From Planctomycetia bacterium (GTDB lineage Bacteria; Planctomycetota; UBA11346): 8,532 nt of DNA. This document shows positions 1-6,953 of this stretch, piece by piece. Position numbers and translations under genes: made by a program. The notes beneath the pieces were generated by a model. The model searched no databases and was not told where the DNA came from. It saw nothing but the letters and a program-made list of their open reading frames with translations. The stretch covers positions 1-8,532 of the forward strand of contig SYDV01000507.1 of the NCBI GenBank assembly GCA_005801395.1. Reading direction: 5' to 3'. Numbering within the stretch: position 1 is the first letter of the stretch; every line of letters begins with the position of its first letter.

Positions 1-50
1 CAATATTTGAATCTAATAAAACATCACTAATCGTAGGAAGTAAGATCATC

Positions 51-791
51 TTGGTCACGCTGAACTTAAAAATTCAGCCTGAGCAAATTAATAAATCTAT
101 TTTCATCTCAGACTTAACAACCTCAATTAAAAATTGTCTTCCGATTGTGACGCCACATTACGAAATCGAGTCACTCGAAATAAACAAGATCGCTATGAAC
201 ATGCATTTCGAAGAAAACAGAGTCCGAGTAGACTCTGCGCAGATCCTTAAATTAATTGACCTGAATTATGATTCTCGAATAATGACTTGGCACAACATTC
301 ATTACGAACAAATTTACAAAGAGCCTTCGATTGATAGCGTTTTCAATAGAACAGCCGACGGCATTAGTTCTGCCACAGTAATAAAGTATCGATTTTCAGA
401 GCCAGAACATGTGAAAGTTATGGCAAGACATCTGAAAAGGGTAATAGTTAAGGCGCTGAAACAATTTCGCGGAAATGAGCTAGGCATTGTACATACTGGA
501 AATTACGTCATCGAAGGGGACTCTGTTGAACAGGCGAGAGAGATAAAAAATAGGCGTGAATTATCTGGGTTTAAGCCAGGACGAGAAATCTCATTCCAAA
601 TGCATTCTTTTCGTTCGGTCATTCACCATCGCGGGTATGAATTTGAAGAGACCAGAGAAGTAATTTCAAACAGCAAGAGACTATCGAATCTGCTCCCTGA
701 TGACGCATTGGCTCATCACACGAACAACATCGTTCGCGTGACGTCTGTGCCGTTTTGGAACGATCCCATGCCTAACAATTTAGGGGATTAG
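51..791 (+). CDS. Hypothetical protein, AT-rich, possibly incomplete at the 5' end
   Basis: I do not recognise this protein. It is about 246 residues long with no signal peptide or membrane helix, so it is probably cytoplasmic. Its start is uncertain. The first possible start is a TTG at 51, preceded by AGGAAG at 35-40, a usable but slightly distant ribosome site. The same frame is also open back to base 3, so the gene may begin left of the window. The middle has a basic stretch (ARHLKRVIVKALKQFRG) and the C-terminal part reads like a folded domain ending in VPFWNDPMPN. Base composition is clearly more A+T rich than the transfer genes, which suggests a separately acquired cargo gene. It converges on traD with a gap of 34 bp. 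No motif assigns a function. That it is a real gene is fairly likely from its length and non-repetitive composition. Confidence 0.6.
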   Translation: MVTLNLKIQPEQINKSIFISDLTTSIKNCLPIVTPHYEIESLEINKIAMNMHFEENRVRVDSAQILKLIDLNYDSRIMTWHNIHYEQIYKEPSIDSVFNRTADGISSATVIKYRFSEPEHVKVMARHLKRVIVKALKQFRGNELGIVHTGNYVIEGDSVEQAREIKNRRELSGFKPGREISFQMHSFRSVIHHRGYEFEETREVISNSKRLSNLLPDDALAHHTNNIVRVTSVPFWNDPMPNNLGD

Positions 792-825
792 CGTAAGCTG
801 ACCAGCGGAATATTTGGTAACCTAA

Positions 826-2724
826 TTATGCGATGTCATTTTGTACTTCCGGACACGTCAGCACCACTGGCCCAGCCATCGTACTGATTAAACAGGTGCC
901 TGTCGGCAATCCCTGCACTGCCCAAGCCGGAAATAATTCCTTCTCACGCTCCGATTGATTGACGGAATGATTGGTGCTGTGGCCACCAATAACTTGGTTG
1001 CCGGAATCTCCATACGCCGCTGTGGTGCTGGCTGATTCAGAAATTTCTGACAGCCGCACTGCCGCTGCCATCTTTGCTGCTGCTTCAGCTTCGTCTCGAT
1101 CTTTAGAACAAAATTGCACAATCGTACCAGCATTCCCATTAATAATGCGCGCCCCCTCTGGCCCAAGTCGTGCGCGGAAATCAGCCCGAGTTTGTCCAAT
1201 GGCAATGCAACGTAGTCCAGCGCTGCGACCACGTGCGAGGAAGTCGGTAAAGCTATTGGGAATCCACGATGCGACTTCATCCGCAATTAAATAAACTGGT
1301 CGTTGATCATTCGTGCGCGAACGCAGGCCAAACCACGCGGACAGATCTTCGCATAAGGCACGCGCAAAACCTTCTGCCAGATCGCGATATTCTTGGGCTG
1401 CTAAGGTAAAATAAACGACCGCGTTTTGATCAGCGACTTGTGACCATATCACATCGGGTTGTGCCGCATCAGTGATCTGTCCAACACGACCACGAAAACG
1501 TTCTAACGCCTCGGCCAAGCTGCTGTTGGCTTTCTGTAAATGTTCTTGGTCAATATCGAGCAAATCCCGTAAGCGAATTAAATGTGAACGAATTTCCCGC
1601 AGGTGTGGTTGTAATTTTTCATCTGTGTCAGCGGGATGTGCTGGTGATTGTTGATACGATTTCCACCACTCTAACACCGCTTCACGGCCAACTGATTCTG
1701 GTGCTTCCGGACTGTTGGTCAGCGCGTGTGCAAACACGACACGCAGGACCGTTGCTAACAGTCGATGCACTGCCGTGACTCCGAAAATATCCAACACGGA
1801 CAAGCGCGGTCGCCACCATGCTGGTGCAAACCACGGAGGTAACTGATGAAAGCCTTTGCCGTTTTCAATTTCGGCTAATCCAGGTGGCGGTTGATTACCC
1901 ACGCCATCACTCGCCTCTAAATACGCGCGCACCGCATCCAACACGCGAGCAACAATTTTCGCTGTGCCCGCAGCGCGACCACGAAAATAAGCGCCATCAC
2001 CTTTCCCATCACCCGCACACAGTCCGGCGATGCGATCTCCGACCTGATCGGGGTCCGTAAAGCCGTACAAAGGATTGTACGTATGAGACGTTGCAGGATT
2101 GGCAAAATCGACACAGTAAAATGGCACGCCTGCTTGCTGAGCGGCTTGTTCCATTCGTTGGCGAAACGTGGGATCACCCTTGGGATCAATTACGATAACC
2201 GGCGCTTTAAATTTATAGACTGCCTGTAATGACACGAGTTCCGCAATACGAGTTTTTCCACGCTTCGTCATGCCATAAATGAGCATGTGCACATTGAGGT
2301 CATACTCATCAATCGTGATCGGTCCGATTTCTTTCCACTGAATGCCCGCAATGCGATTGTCACCTTTCGTCTTCGGATCCTGCGTCACCGCGTCGCCATC
2401 CATGCCCGCCATGTCGCTGAGTGCCAAGGCATGACGACGTTGCCAGGAGGCACCTTCTCCCAGATAAATTTTGCCCGGTGGTGCCGCATTTATTAAATCG
2501 CTGATGGTCATGGTCGACCAACGACATCGGCCCAGTTCTCGCCAATGACGACGTTGCTTAATGACTTGATACCAGCATGCGCCTGCGAGAGCGGCTGAAG
2601 CCGCGCCCAGAAAGCATTGTCCGAGTAAAAAGGTTGGGATGACCAACCACGACGCGGGAGCAAACAGCGCACCGGCGCTAGAGAACAACGCGGGTGCAAT
2701 AAACGATGGGGTTGTGCGTGTCAT
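826..2724 (-). CDS. traD: Type IV secretion coupling protein, TraD family of integrating conjugative elements
   Basis: This is a 632-residue membrane-anchored ATPase of the VirD4/TraG/TraD superfamily, which links the relaxase-DNA complex to a type IV secretion channel. Two hydrophobic segments lie within residues 16-52. The Walker A motif is GMTKRGKT (151-158), followed by VIDPKGD (178-183). Walker B is VYLIADEVASW (477-487) with D482 and E483, and the RGRSAG...AIGQTRADF stretch (498-516) matches the family's motif after Walker B. Length and motif order fit the ICE-type TraD family (PFGI-1 style). The frame stays open for 50 more codons upstream, but the ATG at 2724 is preferred: it lies 2 nt after the stop of the preceding gene, has an AAGG ribosome site about 10 nt upstream, and begins just before the first membrane helix. 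The upstream extension lies inside the DUF4400 gene. It is last in the visible operon. The lysine-arginine pair inside the P-loop is unusual. Confidence 0.9.
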   Translation of the reverse strand: MTRTTPSFIAPALFSSAGALFAPASWLVIPTFLLGQCFLGAASAALAGACWYQVIKQRRHWRELGRCRWSTMTISDLINAAPPGKIYLGEGASWQRRHALALSDMAGMDGDAVTQDPKTKGDNRIAGIQWKEIGPITIDEYDLNVHMLIYGMTKRGKTRIAELVSLQAVYKFKAPVIVIDPKGDPTFRQRMEQAAQQAGVPFYCVDFANPATSHTYNPLYGFTDPDQVGDRIAGLCAGDGKGDGAYFRGRAAGTAKIVARVLDAVRAYLEASDGVGNQPPPGLAEIENGKGFHQLPPWFAPAWWRPRLSVLDIFGVTAVHRLLATVLRVVFAHALTNSPEAPESVGREAVLEWWKSYQQSPAHPADTDEKLQPHLREIRSHLIRLRDLLDIDQEHLQKANSSLAEALERFRGRVGQITDAAQPDVIWSQVADQNAVVYFTLAAQEYRDLAEGFARALCEDLSAWFGLRSRTNDQRPVYLIADEVASWIPNSFTDFLARGRSAGLRCIAIGQTRADFRARLGPEGARIINGNAGTIVQFCSKDRDEAEAAAKMAAAVRLSEISESASTTAAYGDSGNQVIGGHSTNHSVNQSEREKELFPAWAVQGLPTGTCLISTMAGPVVLTCPEVQNDIA

Positions 2725-2726
2725 TA

Positions 2727-3359
2727 TTATAACCTTGCTGCGGTTACAGCGCGAATGGGGTAGAGCATGAAAAGGGTGATGAGCACCATCGGCACCAAAT
2801 ATGGGAGGACCGTGCAAGCAAACGGCAGCGCTAAAATAATTCCGGTAAGAAATACGGCGAATCCGGCCAGCCAACTCCAGGTCATGCGCTGAGAATCCGT
2901 CGCCGGTTCACCGCGACCAAACAACACCCAGGAACGGCGACGACCCAATAACCAAACCGCAAACATAAATGGCAGTCCAGCAATCACGATGCCCAGCAAC
3001 GCCACGGAACGCATGCCCACTAATACCAACCATGGTCGCGCCATCGCCATCGTTTTGTGACTCATTTTTTCTAAACTCGCGTTGATCGCTCCGACCACAT
3101 TTCCATTTTCGACCCGCTCTTCCTGATATCGATCTCTTGGCTGCGCCTGTGCTAACCACCAATCGGTGGTGTGCGCTTGCCCTGGGCAACGGTTTGCAAA
3201 ATCAACTTCTGCATCAATGGCACGCATCACGGCATTATCCGGCAGACCAACCAACGAGCGACCATCAGGCAAAGTGATCAGCAGGCTCACCAACAAACCC
3301 AATAATAAAAATCCCAGTGCCTGTGATAATAATTTAATCAAATAAACGAATTCCGTCAT
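2727..3359 (-). CDS. DUF4400 family integrating-conjugative-element membrane protein
   Basis: A 210-residue inner-membrane protein resembling the DUF4400 family (the PFL_4697-type ICE membrane proteins; traJ in SXT/R391-type elements). It has an N-terminal hydrophobic helix at about 8-29, a polar loop at about 31-107 containing DWWLAQAQPRDRY, then hydrophobic segments at about 109-138, 162-182 and 184-202. In known ICEs this family is encoded next to traD and is thought to act with the coupling protein, although its exact role is not established. The ATG at 3359 lies 1 nt after the relaxase stop (TGA-C-ATG) with GGGAG about 8-12 nt upstream. The stop lies 2 nt before the traD start. This spacing implies coupled translation. 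The family call rests on the layout of hydrophobic segments, size and neighbourhood; the operon position next to traD makes it likely. Confidence 0.75.
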   Translation of the reverse strand: MTEFVYLIKLLSQALGFLLLGLLVSLLITLPDGRSLVGLPDNAVMRAIDAEVDFANRCPGQAHTTDWWLAQAQPRDRYQEERVENGNVVGAINASLEKMSHKTMAMARPWLVLVGMRSVALLGIVIAGLPFMFAVWLLGRRRSWVLFGRGEPATDSQRMTWSWLAGFAVFLTGIILALPFACTVLPYLVPMVLITLFMLYPIRAVTAARL

Positions 3360-3360
3360 G

Positions 3361-4254
3361 TCATCGCTCCCGCTGTGATGGTGTTCTGCGTTGAGGTTGA
3401 CGCGATGAATCGTCTAAGCGTTCCACCGCATCAGTGCCTTTAAATCCTAAACGATCTGCTCGCCAACGCTCGCCATCTACCAGGCCTAAATAATAGCGTT
3501 GCCGTCCACGATCTGATTGTTCCTGATAAAGACAGAGGCCTCGCTCGCTGAGTGCCTGAGCGAATCCGCTGACGGTTCGTTTATTTGGTGGCAATGCATC
3601 GAGTACCACGCGCGCATCACGAGCAACGGTATCTTTGACCGTGACCTCATTGCGTTGATGTGCGATGTAACCCGGTCGATCCGTGGGCCGTGTTTGAGCG
3701 CGGGATGATTGCCGCTCTCGCGTTGGTAACGGTGTGAGCGAATAATCGCGCTCAACGGCACGGTCGATCTCCACTGCCGCCATGCGGCTGAATTTCGCAT
3801 GATACACATAGCCATCACGATTCGCACGAATGGCCACGATATGATCGTGTGGATTTTGTTTCGCATCAGCGGTGCGATGCGCAATCACCACCACATCCCA
3901 CTGATCAGCATCCGGTTTGGGCAACGGTTCATGACCACGTTTTAACCGTTGTGCATTCACTTTGGACCAGTCGTCTTCTAAGTGACGACGGAAAATATCA
4001 TGGGCAATCGCTCCACGTTTTTCGTGCGTCAATCCGGCTTCGATGTCGGCCTGTTGATAGCTAATCGACCAATGCAAAACCGGATGCGATAGGTGCGCTG
4101 ATGCTGCCCGACTCGCAGCAAACTCCTTTGACAATTCGCGCGCATTTTGCCCCGTCATGGTACCGCCAATGATCTCTGGATCCTGATCTTTTTTCAGACA
4201 ATAATCTAATAATTTTCGCACGCTTTTCCCTCCGCGATGTTGCTTGGTAATCAT
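3361..4254 (-). CDS. MOBP-like relaxase (mobilization nuclease)
   Basis: A DNA-nicking relaxase of the Relaxase/MobA-VirD2 superfamily, about 297 residues. It would cleave one strand at oriT, stay attached to the 5' end through a tyrosine and lead the strand into the channel. The N-terminus carries the motif-I-like stretch KSVRKLLDYCLKK with candidate catalytic Tyr18. The metal-binding motif III appears as AHRTADAKQNPHDHIV with His126, His136 and His138. The RKLLDY and HDHIV arrangement suits MOBP-type enzymes better than the MOBH relaxases usual beside ICE-type TraD. The C-terminus is short and basic (RQPQRRTPSQRER), with no primase or helicase domain. The start could be TTG at 4257, but ATG at 4254 is favoured: it shares one base with the mobC stop (TGATG) and has GGAG at suitable spacing. 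The TGA is separated from the next ATG by 1 nt. Confident as a relaxase, moderate on its subclass. Confidence 0.87.
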   Translation of the reverse strand: MITKQHRGGKSVRKLLDYCLKKDQDPEIIGGTMTGQNARELSKEFAASRAASAHLSHPVLHWSISYQQADIEAGLTHEKRGAIAHDIFRRHLEDDWSKVNAQRLKRGHEPLPKPDADQWDVVVIAHRTADAKQNPHDHIVAIRANRDGYVYHAKFSRMAAVEIDRAVERDYSLTPLPTRERQSSRAQTRPTDRPGYIAHQRNEVTVKDTVARDARVVLDALPPNKRTVSGFAQALSERGLCLYQEQSDRGRQRYYLGLVDGERWRADRLGFKGTDAVERLDDSSRQPQRRTPSQRER

Positions 4255-4697
4255 CAAACTCTCCAGACGCCTGGCTTGGTTGAAGCTGCTGGTGTGGTCG
4301 GGGAAACTGCCGCAACGCGTGGTGGAACTCCCGCCGCAGCGTCACTCATGGGAACGCCCGAATCATGACCAATGAGCTTGCGCCGCAGCATCACTACGGC
4401 GCGTGATGCCTCGCGAATTAATTCCCAATCTTCAGTGCTTCCTTGTCCACTATTAATGCGGCGCAGGGCCTGATTCAGATTCGATCCGATTCCACGTAAT
4501 TGTGCGTTGGTGTCTTGATCAATCTGTGCCGGTGGTGGAGTCACCTGCACGGCGAATACGACATCACGAATCCACGCGCCAACCGTGGCATAACCAGCCA
4601 ATGCCGCCTTGGTATGCAGGTCGCCCAGCTCCGCTTCGGTCACGCCGAAGCCAGTCGTTTTAATTCGCGGCTGTCGACCTCTAGCGAGACGGGGCAT
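4254..4697 (-). CDS. mobC: MobC-like relaxosome accessory protein
   Basis: A 147-residue accessory protein of the MobC type, which binds oriT and helps the relaxase open or find the nick site. The N-terminal part (about 12-50; RIKTTGFGVTEAEL, AGYATVGAWIRDVVF) resembles a ribbon-helix-helix DNA-binding fold. GIGSNLNQALRRIN (69-82) matches the most characteristic MobC motif (IG-NLNQ-R-IN). A basic helix near 98-107 (SRAVVMLRRKL) follows. The last 40 residues are a low-complexity Ala/Pro/Val/Thr tail. The gene directly precedes the relaxase and its stop overlaps the relaxase start, as in many mob operons. The ATG at 4697 has no clear ribosome site, and a perfect inverted repeat 36-68 bp upstream could bind MobC itself for autoregulation (inference). 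Confidence 0.85.
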   Translation of the reverse strand: MPRLARGRQPRIKTTGFGVTEAELGDLHTKAALAGYATVGAWIRDVVFAVQVTPPPAQIDQDTNAQLRGIGSNLNQALRRINSGQGSTEDWELIREASRAVVMLRRKLIGHDSGVPMSDAAAGVPPRVAAVSPTTPAASTKPGVWRV

Positions 4698-4733
4698 GAT
4701 GACGGCTTCGTTGGAAATGATTGGCGATGTAGC

Positions 4734-4765
4734 GCGATGCCTGCGGCAAAAGAGACAGGCATCGC
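4734..4765. repeat. Perfect 10-bp inverted repeat upstream of mobC
   Basis: Arms GCGATGCCTG (4734-4743) and CAGGCATCGC (4756-4765) are exact reverse complements around a 12-bp A-rich spacer. The repeat ends 36 bp upstream of the mobC start. It could be the relaxosome protein's binding site in oriT or an operator for the mob operon. The minus-strand transcript would form a hairpin, but no T-run follows, so a terminator is unlikely. Confidence 0.6.
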
Positions 4766-4832
4766 AGATCGAATTTCAACCTGGGGGATGCAAGGGGAGG
4801 TGAAGACCCCCTGCCAAGCGCACCGATTAGCC

Positions 4833-4846
4833 AAGCCGGAAGGCTT
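4833..4846. repeat. Short hairpin AAGCC-GGAA-GGCTT, candidate oriT stem
   Basis: A 5-bp stem with a GGAA loop on the plus strand (TTCC on the minus strand), partly extended by flanking CC/GG pairs with one bulge. It is followed by GGCTTA repeated twice (4842-4853). Small hairpins next to the nick site are recognised by many relaxases. With no T-run on either side, it does not look like a terminator. Its role is inferred from position only. Confidence 0.35.
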
Positions 4847-5069
4847 AGGCTTAAGCGGTGCACAGCTTGCTCGCCGGACTGACGATGACGGGATGAACAA
4901 TTGGATCTGAACGCGTGGTGGCGAAGCGACGGCAGGTCACCGCCTGCGCGCCAGCGCTGGCGATGACCAACGGAGCGCAGCTGCCACTGCGGGCAGGACA
5001 ATGGTTCATCCAGACGGCGGCTGAACGGCAGCTTACCGAAACGCATCGACGGCACATAAACATGCGTGT

Positions 5070-5417
5070 TCATGGTACCATTTTCGCATCGAGTGGGTCG
5101 CGATTTTGTAGCGCTGAGGGCTCTTGTTCGTCGAGCCCAGTAATCACCACGGGCAAGTGCTCATCGTGACGAGCCGCACGCAAACGCGACGAAATCCAAC
5201 GCGCTACATAAGCAATTGATTCAGCTTGGAGCACTGCCTCTGCAAGCACGTCATCATGACGCTGACGTCGCCGTTGCCCTAACGCTCGCTGCGCGTCCTG
5301 TAATTCTTTTGCTACATCCAGAGCGAGCGTATTGAGCAGGCCCAATGCAACGCTCATGGTTGCTGATGTCGCTGGCGTTTCTGTCGCCAGCACGGCGCGA
5401 ATAATATGTGATTTCAT
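5070..5417 (-). CDS. Small conserved-looking protein of unknown function upstream of the mob genes
   Basis: A 115-residue protein I do not recognise. The central region (about 20-90) alternates hydrophobic and charged residues in a helical pattern (ALGLLNTLALDVAKELQDAQRALGQRRRQRHDD, then LAEAVLQAESIAYVARWISSRLRAARHDE), suggesting a helical bundle or coiled coil. It has a strongly basic patch at about 44-54, compatible with DNA or RNA binding. There is no signal peptide or membrane segment. It is on the same strand as mobC, so it may be the first gene of the transfer operon, with oriT between. The ATG at 5417 has no ribosome site close upstream and lies inside a perfect inverted repeat, which suggests control by a repressor or an RNA hairpin. 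A regulator or relaxosome accessory role is a guess from position. Confidence 0.6.
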   Translation of the reverse strand: MKSHIIRAVLATETPATSATMSVALGLLNTLALDVAKELQDAQRALGQRRRQRHDDVLAEAVLQAESIAYVARWISSRLRAARHDEHLPVVITGLDEQEPSALQNRDPLDAKMVP

Positions 5418-5437
5418 ACGACAAACAGTCGTATGAA
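5413..5437. promoter_or_regulatory. Perfect 10-bp inverted repeat over the start codon of the small gene
   Basis: TTCATACGAC (5413-5422), a 5-nt loop ACAAA-type spacer (5423-5427), and GTCGTATGAA (5428-5437) are exact reverse complements. The left arm contains the start codon of the minus-strand gene at 5415-5417. In mRNA the hairpin would bury the AUG. In DNA it could be a dimeric repressor site. No T-tract follows on the minus strand, so it is not a terminator. Confidence 0.6.
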
Positions 5438-5470
5438 GACTCGTTTAATTGTCGCGATAAATCTTACTAG

Positions 5471-5496
5471 TCTATGCGCATCCATGCGCATCCATA
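5471..5496 (+). repeat. Tandem repeat copy A (ATGCGCATCC unit)
   Basis: Two head-to-tail copies of ATGCGCATCC followed by ATA, preceded by TCT. The 10-bp period places both copies on one face of the helix. A similar 26-bp segment in the same orientation lies at 6954-6979, next to the attachment site, matching at about 22 of 26 bases. Copy A is about 55 bp upstream of the small minus-strand gene's start and just beyond the integrase stop. It may bind the integrase, an excisionase or a shared regulator. Confidence 0.55.
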
Positions 5497-5530
5497 CAAA
5501 TTAAGGGTCTGTAATTTGGGGTAAAAACTG

Positions 5531-6670
5531 TTAACTGCAGGCCGCCAACGGTACGCGAAATTGAAATGAACCACGCACCCATGTTGTTACCGACTCACGA
5601 TAACAACCTTGCGATTTCGCGTAGCCTTGCGTCGTGAGTAAAGATTCGTGACCAGCCCACGCTGCAACTTGAATCGCATTGACGTCCATAGCTAACATGA
5701 GACTCACCCACGTGTGACGTGTACTATGTGGTGTTCGACCTCCAGGGGGCACTCCGCAACGACGCATAAAGTCCTTAAATCGTAATCCGTGTGTTTTCCC
5801 TGGACTATCACGGTCTTTTTCGTCGGAAATAATAAATCCGTCTGATTTTCGATGTGGCTGCAAAATATCTGCTAATTCACCGAGAAACGGGACATAGCGC
5901 TCTTTACCCCGCTTTAAATCGTAGACACCTGGCTGGCTGCATACTTCGATAACGCGTTGTTCCCACTTCACATCTTGCCAACGGAGATGCATGGCCTCGC
6001 CAATGCGACAACCCGTATAAATCATCAGAGCAAAACATAAAAAATACGGGTCAGATTCTCGTAACGTGTTAACCATCGCCCGTAATTCCCACAATTGAAA
6101 CGTTTCTTTATTTTGTTTGGTGACCGTCGCCATTTTTAACCCGGCAATTGGATTAAAGGTCAATCGACGAGTATCGATGGCATGACGGACAATGGACCGA
6201 ATTTCCTGTAACCATCGATTCCGCGTATAGGCAGTCACCGTCATCACAGTATGCCGATGTGCAGCAAAGGTTTTTCCCTGCTCTAAAAATCGCCGGACAA
6301 GAATAGGAAAATTAGGAGCCTTCATGTCGCGTGCTCCCAACTCAGCCAAAGCATCGACCACACGTTGGTATTCTTTCACGTACTCTGATGAACGACCGGC
6401 TGCAGCAATCAAGTCGACCATTTCTTGCCCAATCGTCTTCCAGTCTGCCTGAGCTGCCGTGTCTTGCCCAGTAAGATAACGAGCGGCAGTGAGTCGCCCC
6501 CACTGTTTGGCTGCAACCATCTGGCCATCAGCAAACGATTTTGAGAGACGTTGACGTGTTTGGGGGTCATAGACCACAACCTCCCATCGTTTTCCCTTCT
6601 GCTGGCCTCTTTTCAGCCATAGATCGCGAATCGAAACACCCATGATCCCGCTGTTCGCATTTTTTGGCAT
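5531..6670 (-). CDS. int: Tyrosine recombinase, site-specific integrase of the element
   Basis: A 379-residue phage-type integrase that would insert and excise the element at tRNA-Lys. Residues 1-70 form a basic N-terminal part likely to bind arm sites. About 75-175 is a core-binding domain, and about 188-355 is the catalytic domain. The catalytic residues are all visible: Arg222 in GCRIGEAMHLRW, Lys253 (or Lys256) in DLKRGKERYVPF, His315 and Arg318 in HSTRHTW, His341 in AGHESLLTT and nucleophile Tyr350 in QGYAK. The protein therefore looks active and full length. The ATG at 6670 has GGGG about 8-11 nt upstream. The gene is read away from the attachment site, which lies about 330 bp upstream of its start. 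The 5' region holds repeats that may bind Int, Xis or a repressor. Confidence 0.95.
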   Translation of the reverse strand: MPKNANSGIMGVSIRDLWLKRGQQKGKRWEVVVYDPQTRQRLSKSFADGQMVAAKQWGRLTAARYLTGQDTAAQADWKTIGQEMVDLIAAAGRSSEYVKEYQRVVDALAELGARDMKAPNFPILVRRFLEQGKTFAAHRHTVMTVTAYTRNRWLQEIRSIVRHAIDTRRLTFNPIAGLKMATVTKQNKETFQLWELRAMVNTLRESDPYFLCFALMIYTGCRIGEAMHLRWQDVKWEQRVIEVCSQPGVYDLKRGKERYVPFLGELADILQPHRKSDGFIISDEKDRDSPGKTHGLRFKDFMRRCGVPPGGRTPHSTRHTWVSLMLAMDVNAIQVAAWAGHESLLTTQGYAKSQGCYRESVTTWVRGSFQFRVPLAACS

Positions 6671-6718
6671 ATTTATCCCCTTTTTTAGGTTTTGAGTCCT
6701 AGATTAAATGACTTCGTG

Positions 6719-6741
6719 AATGACCGGAAAAAATGACCGGA
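6719..6741. repeat. Direct repeat AATGACCGGA upstream of int
   Basis: Two exact copies, at 6719-6728 and 6732-6741, separated by 3 bp. They end about 70 bp upstream of the int start codon, where a transcription factor controlling int could bind. The ACCGG core also occurs in the palindrome at 6787-6798, so one protein might read all three (inference). Confidence 0.5.
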
Positions 6742-6786
6742 TTAGACCTTGTATTTCGCAAGCTAAAATTACTAAATATTATGATT

Positions 6787-6798
6787 TTCACCGGTGAA
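6787..6798. promoter_or_regulatory. 12-bp palindrome, candidate operator upstream of int
   Basis: TTCACCGGTGAA is its own reverse complement, in an otherwise A+T-rich stretch about 117 bp upstream of int. A perfect palindrome of this size suits a dimeric repressor. No regulator gene is visible in the window, so the binding protein is unknown. Confidence 0.4.
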
Positions 6799-6835
6799 TT
6801 TAGCGGTTTTCCCTTTTTATTTTTATTACACGGAC

Positions 6836-6868
6836 GTTTGTGGACGCATCCACAATAGATCCACAAAC
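6836..6868. repeat. Cluster of TTGTGGA / TCCACAA motifs
   Basis: GTTTGTGGA (6836-6844) pairs with TCCACAAAC (6860-6868) as an exact 9-bp inverted repeat. A third copy, TCCACAA at 6849-6855, lies between them exactly 11 bp before the last one and also pairs with the first arm across CGCA. Three phased copies in 33 bp beside an att site look like integrase-arm or excisionase binding sites. Confidence 0.55.
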
Positions 6869-6953
6869 ACATAGCCCTTTTTAGATTAGCAAAGGATGGC
6901 ATACCCTGGGCATAATATCGATAAAACGCTGATAAAAACAACATTTCAGCTAT

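Larger units (their letters stand above)
4698..5069. other. Probable oriT and mob operon control region, no convincing gene
   Basis: About 370 bp between mobC and the next gene upstream. Open frames cross it on both strands but their translations are arginine/serine/proline-rich with no domain pattern. Several inverted repeats are present: arms of 10 bp at 4734-4743 and 4756-4765; AAGCC-GGAA-GGCTT at 4833-4846 followed by a GGCTTA direct repeat; GCAGG/CCTGC at 4932-4947; a 14-bp palindrome at 4949-4962; and CTGCC/GGCAG at 4981-4996. A repeat-rich, non-coding segment directly upstream of mobC and a relaxase gene is the usual position of oriT. On the minus strand, the hairpin at 4833-4846 is followed about 5 bp later by TAATCGGTGCGC, which loosely recalls the hairpin-plus-TAAGTGCGC layout of IncQ-type origins. 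I do not assign a nick site. Confidence 0.5.

Noticed and set aside
792..825. Bidirectional terminator between the convergent genes
   Set aside because: The 34-bp gap has no stem of useful length and no T-run.
2725..2874. N-terminal extension of TraD by 50 residues
   Set aside because: The extension lies wholly inside the DUF4400 gene, and the ATG at 2724 has better spacing, a ribosome site and precedes the membrane anchor.
4681..5073. Minus-strand frame of 130 codons whose ATG overlaps the stop of the small gene by 4 bp
   Set aside because: The ATGA overlap is tempting, but the translation is rich in Arg, Ser and Pro with no domain pattern, crosses all the inverted repeats and overlaps the mobC start. 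Two other frames there look equally meaningless.
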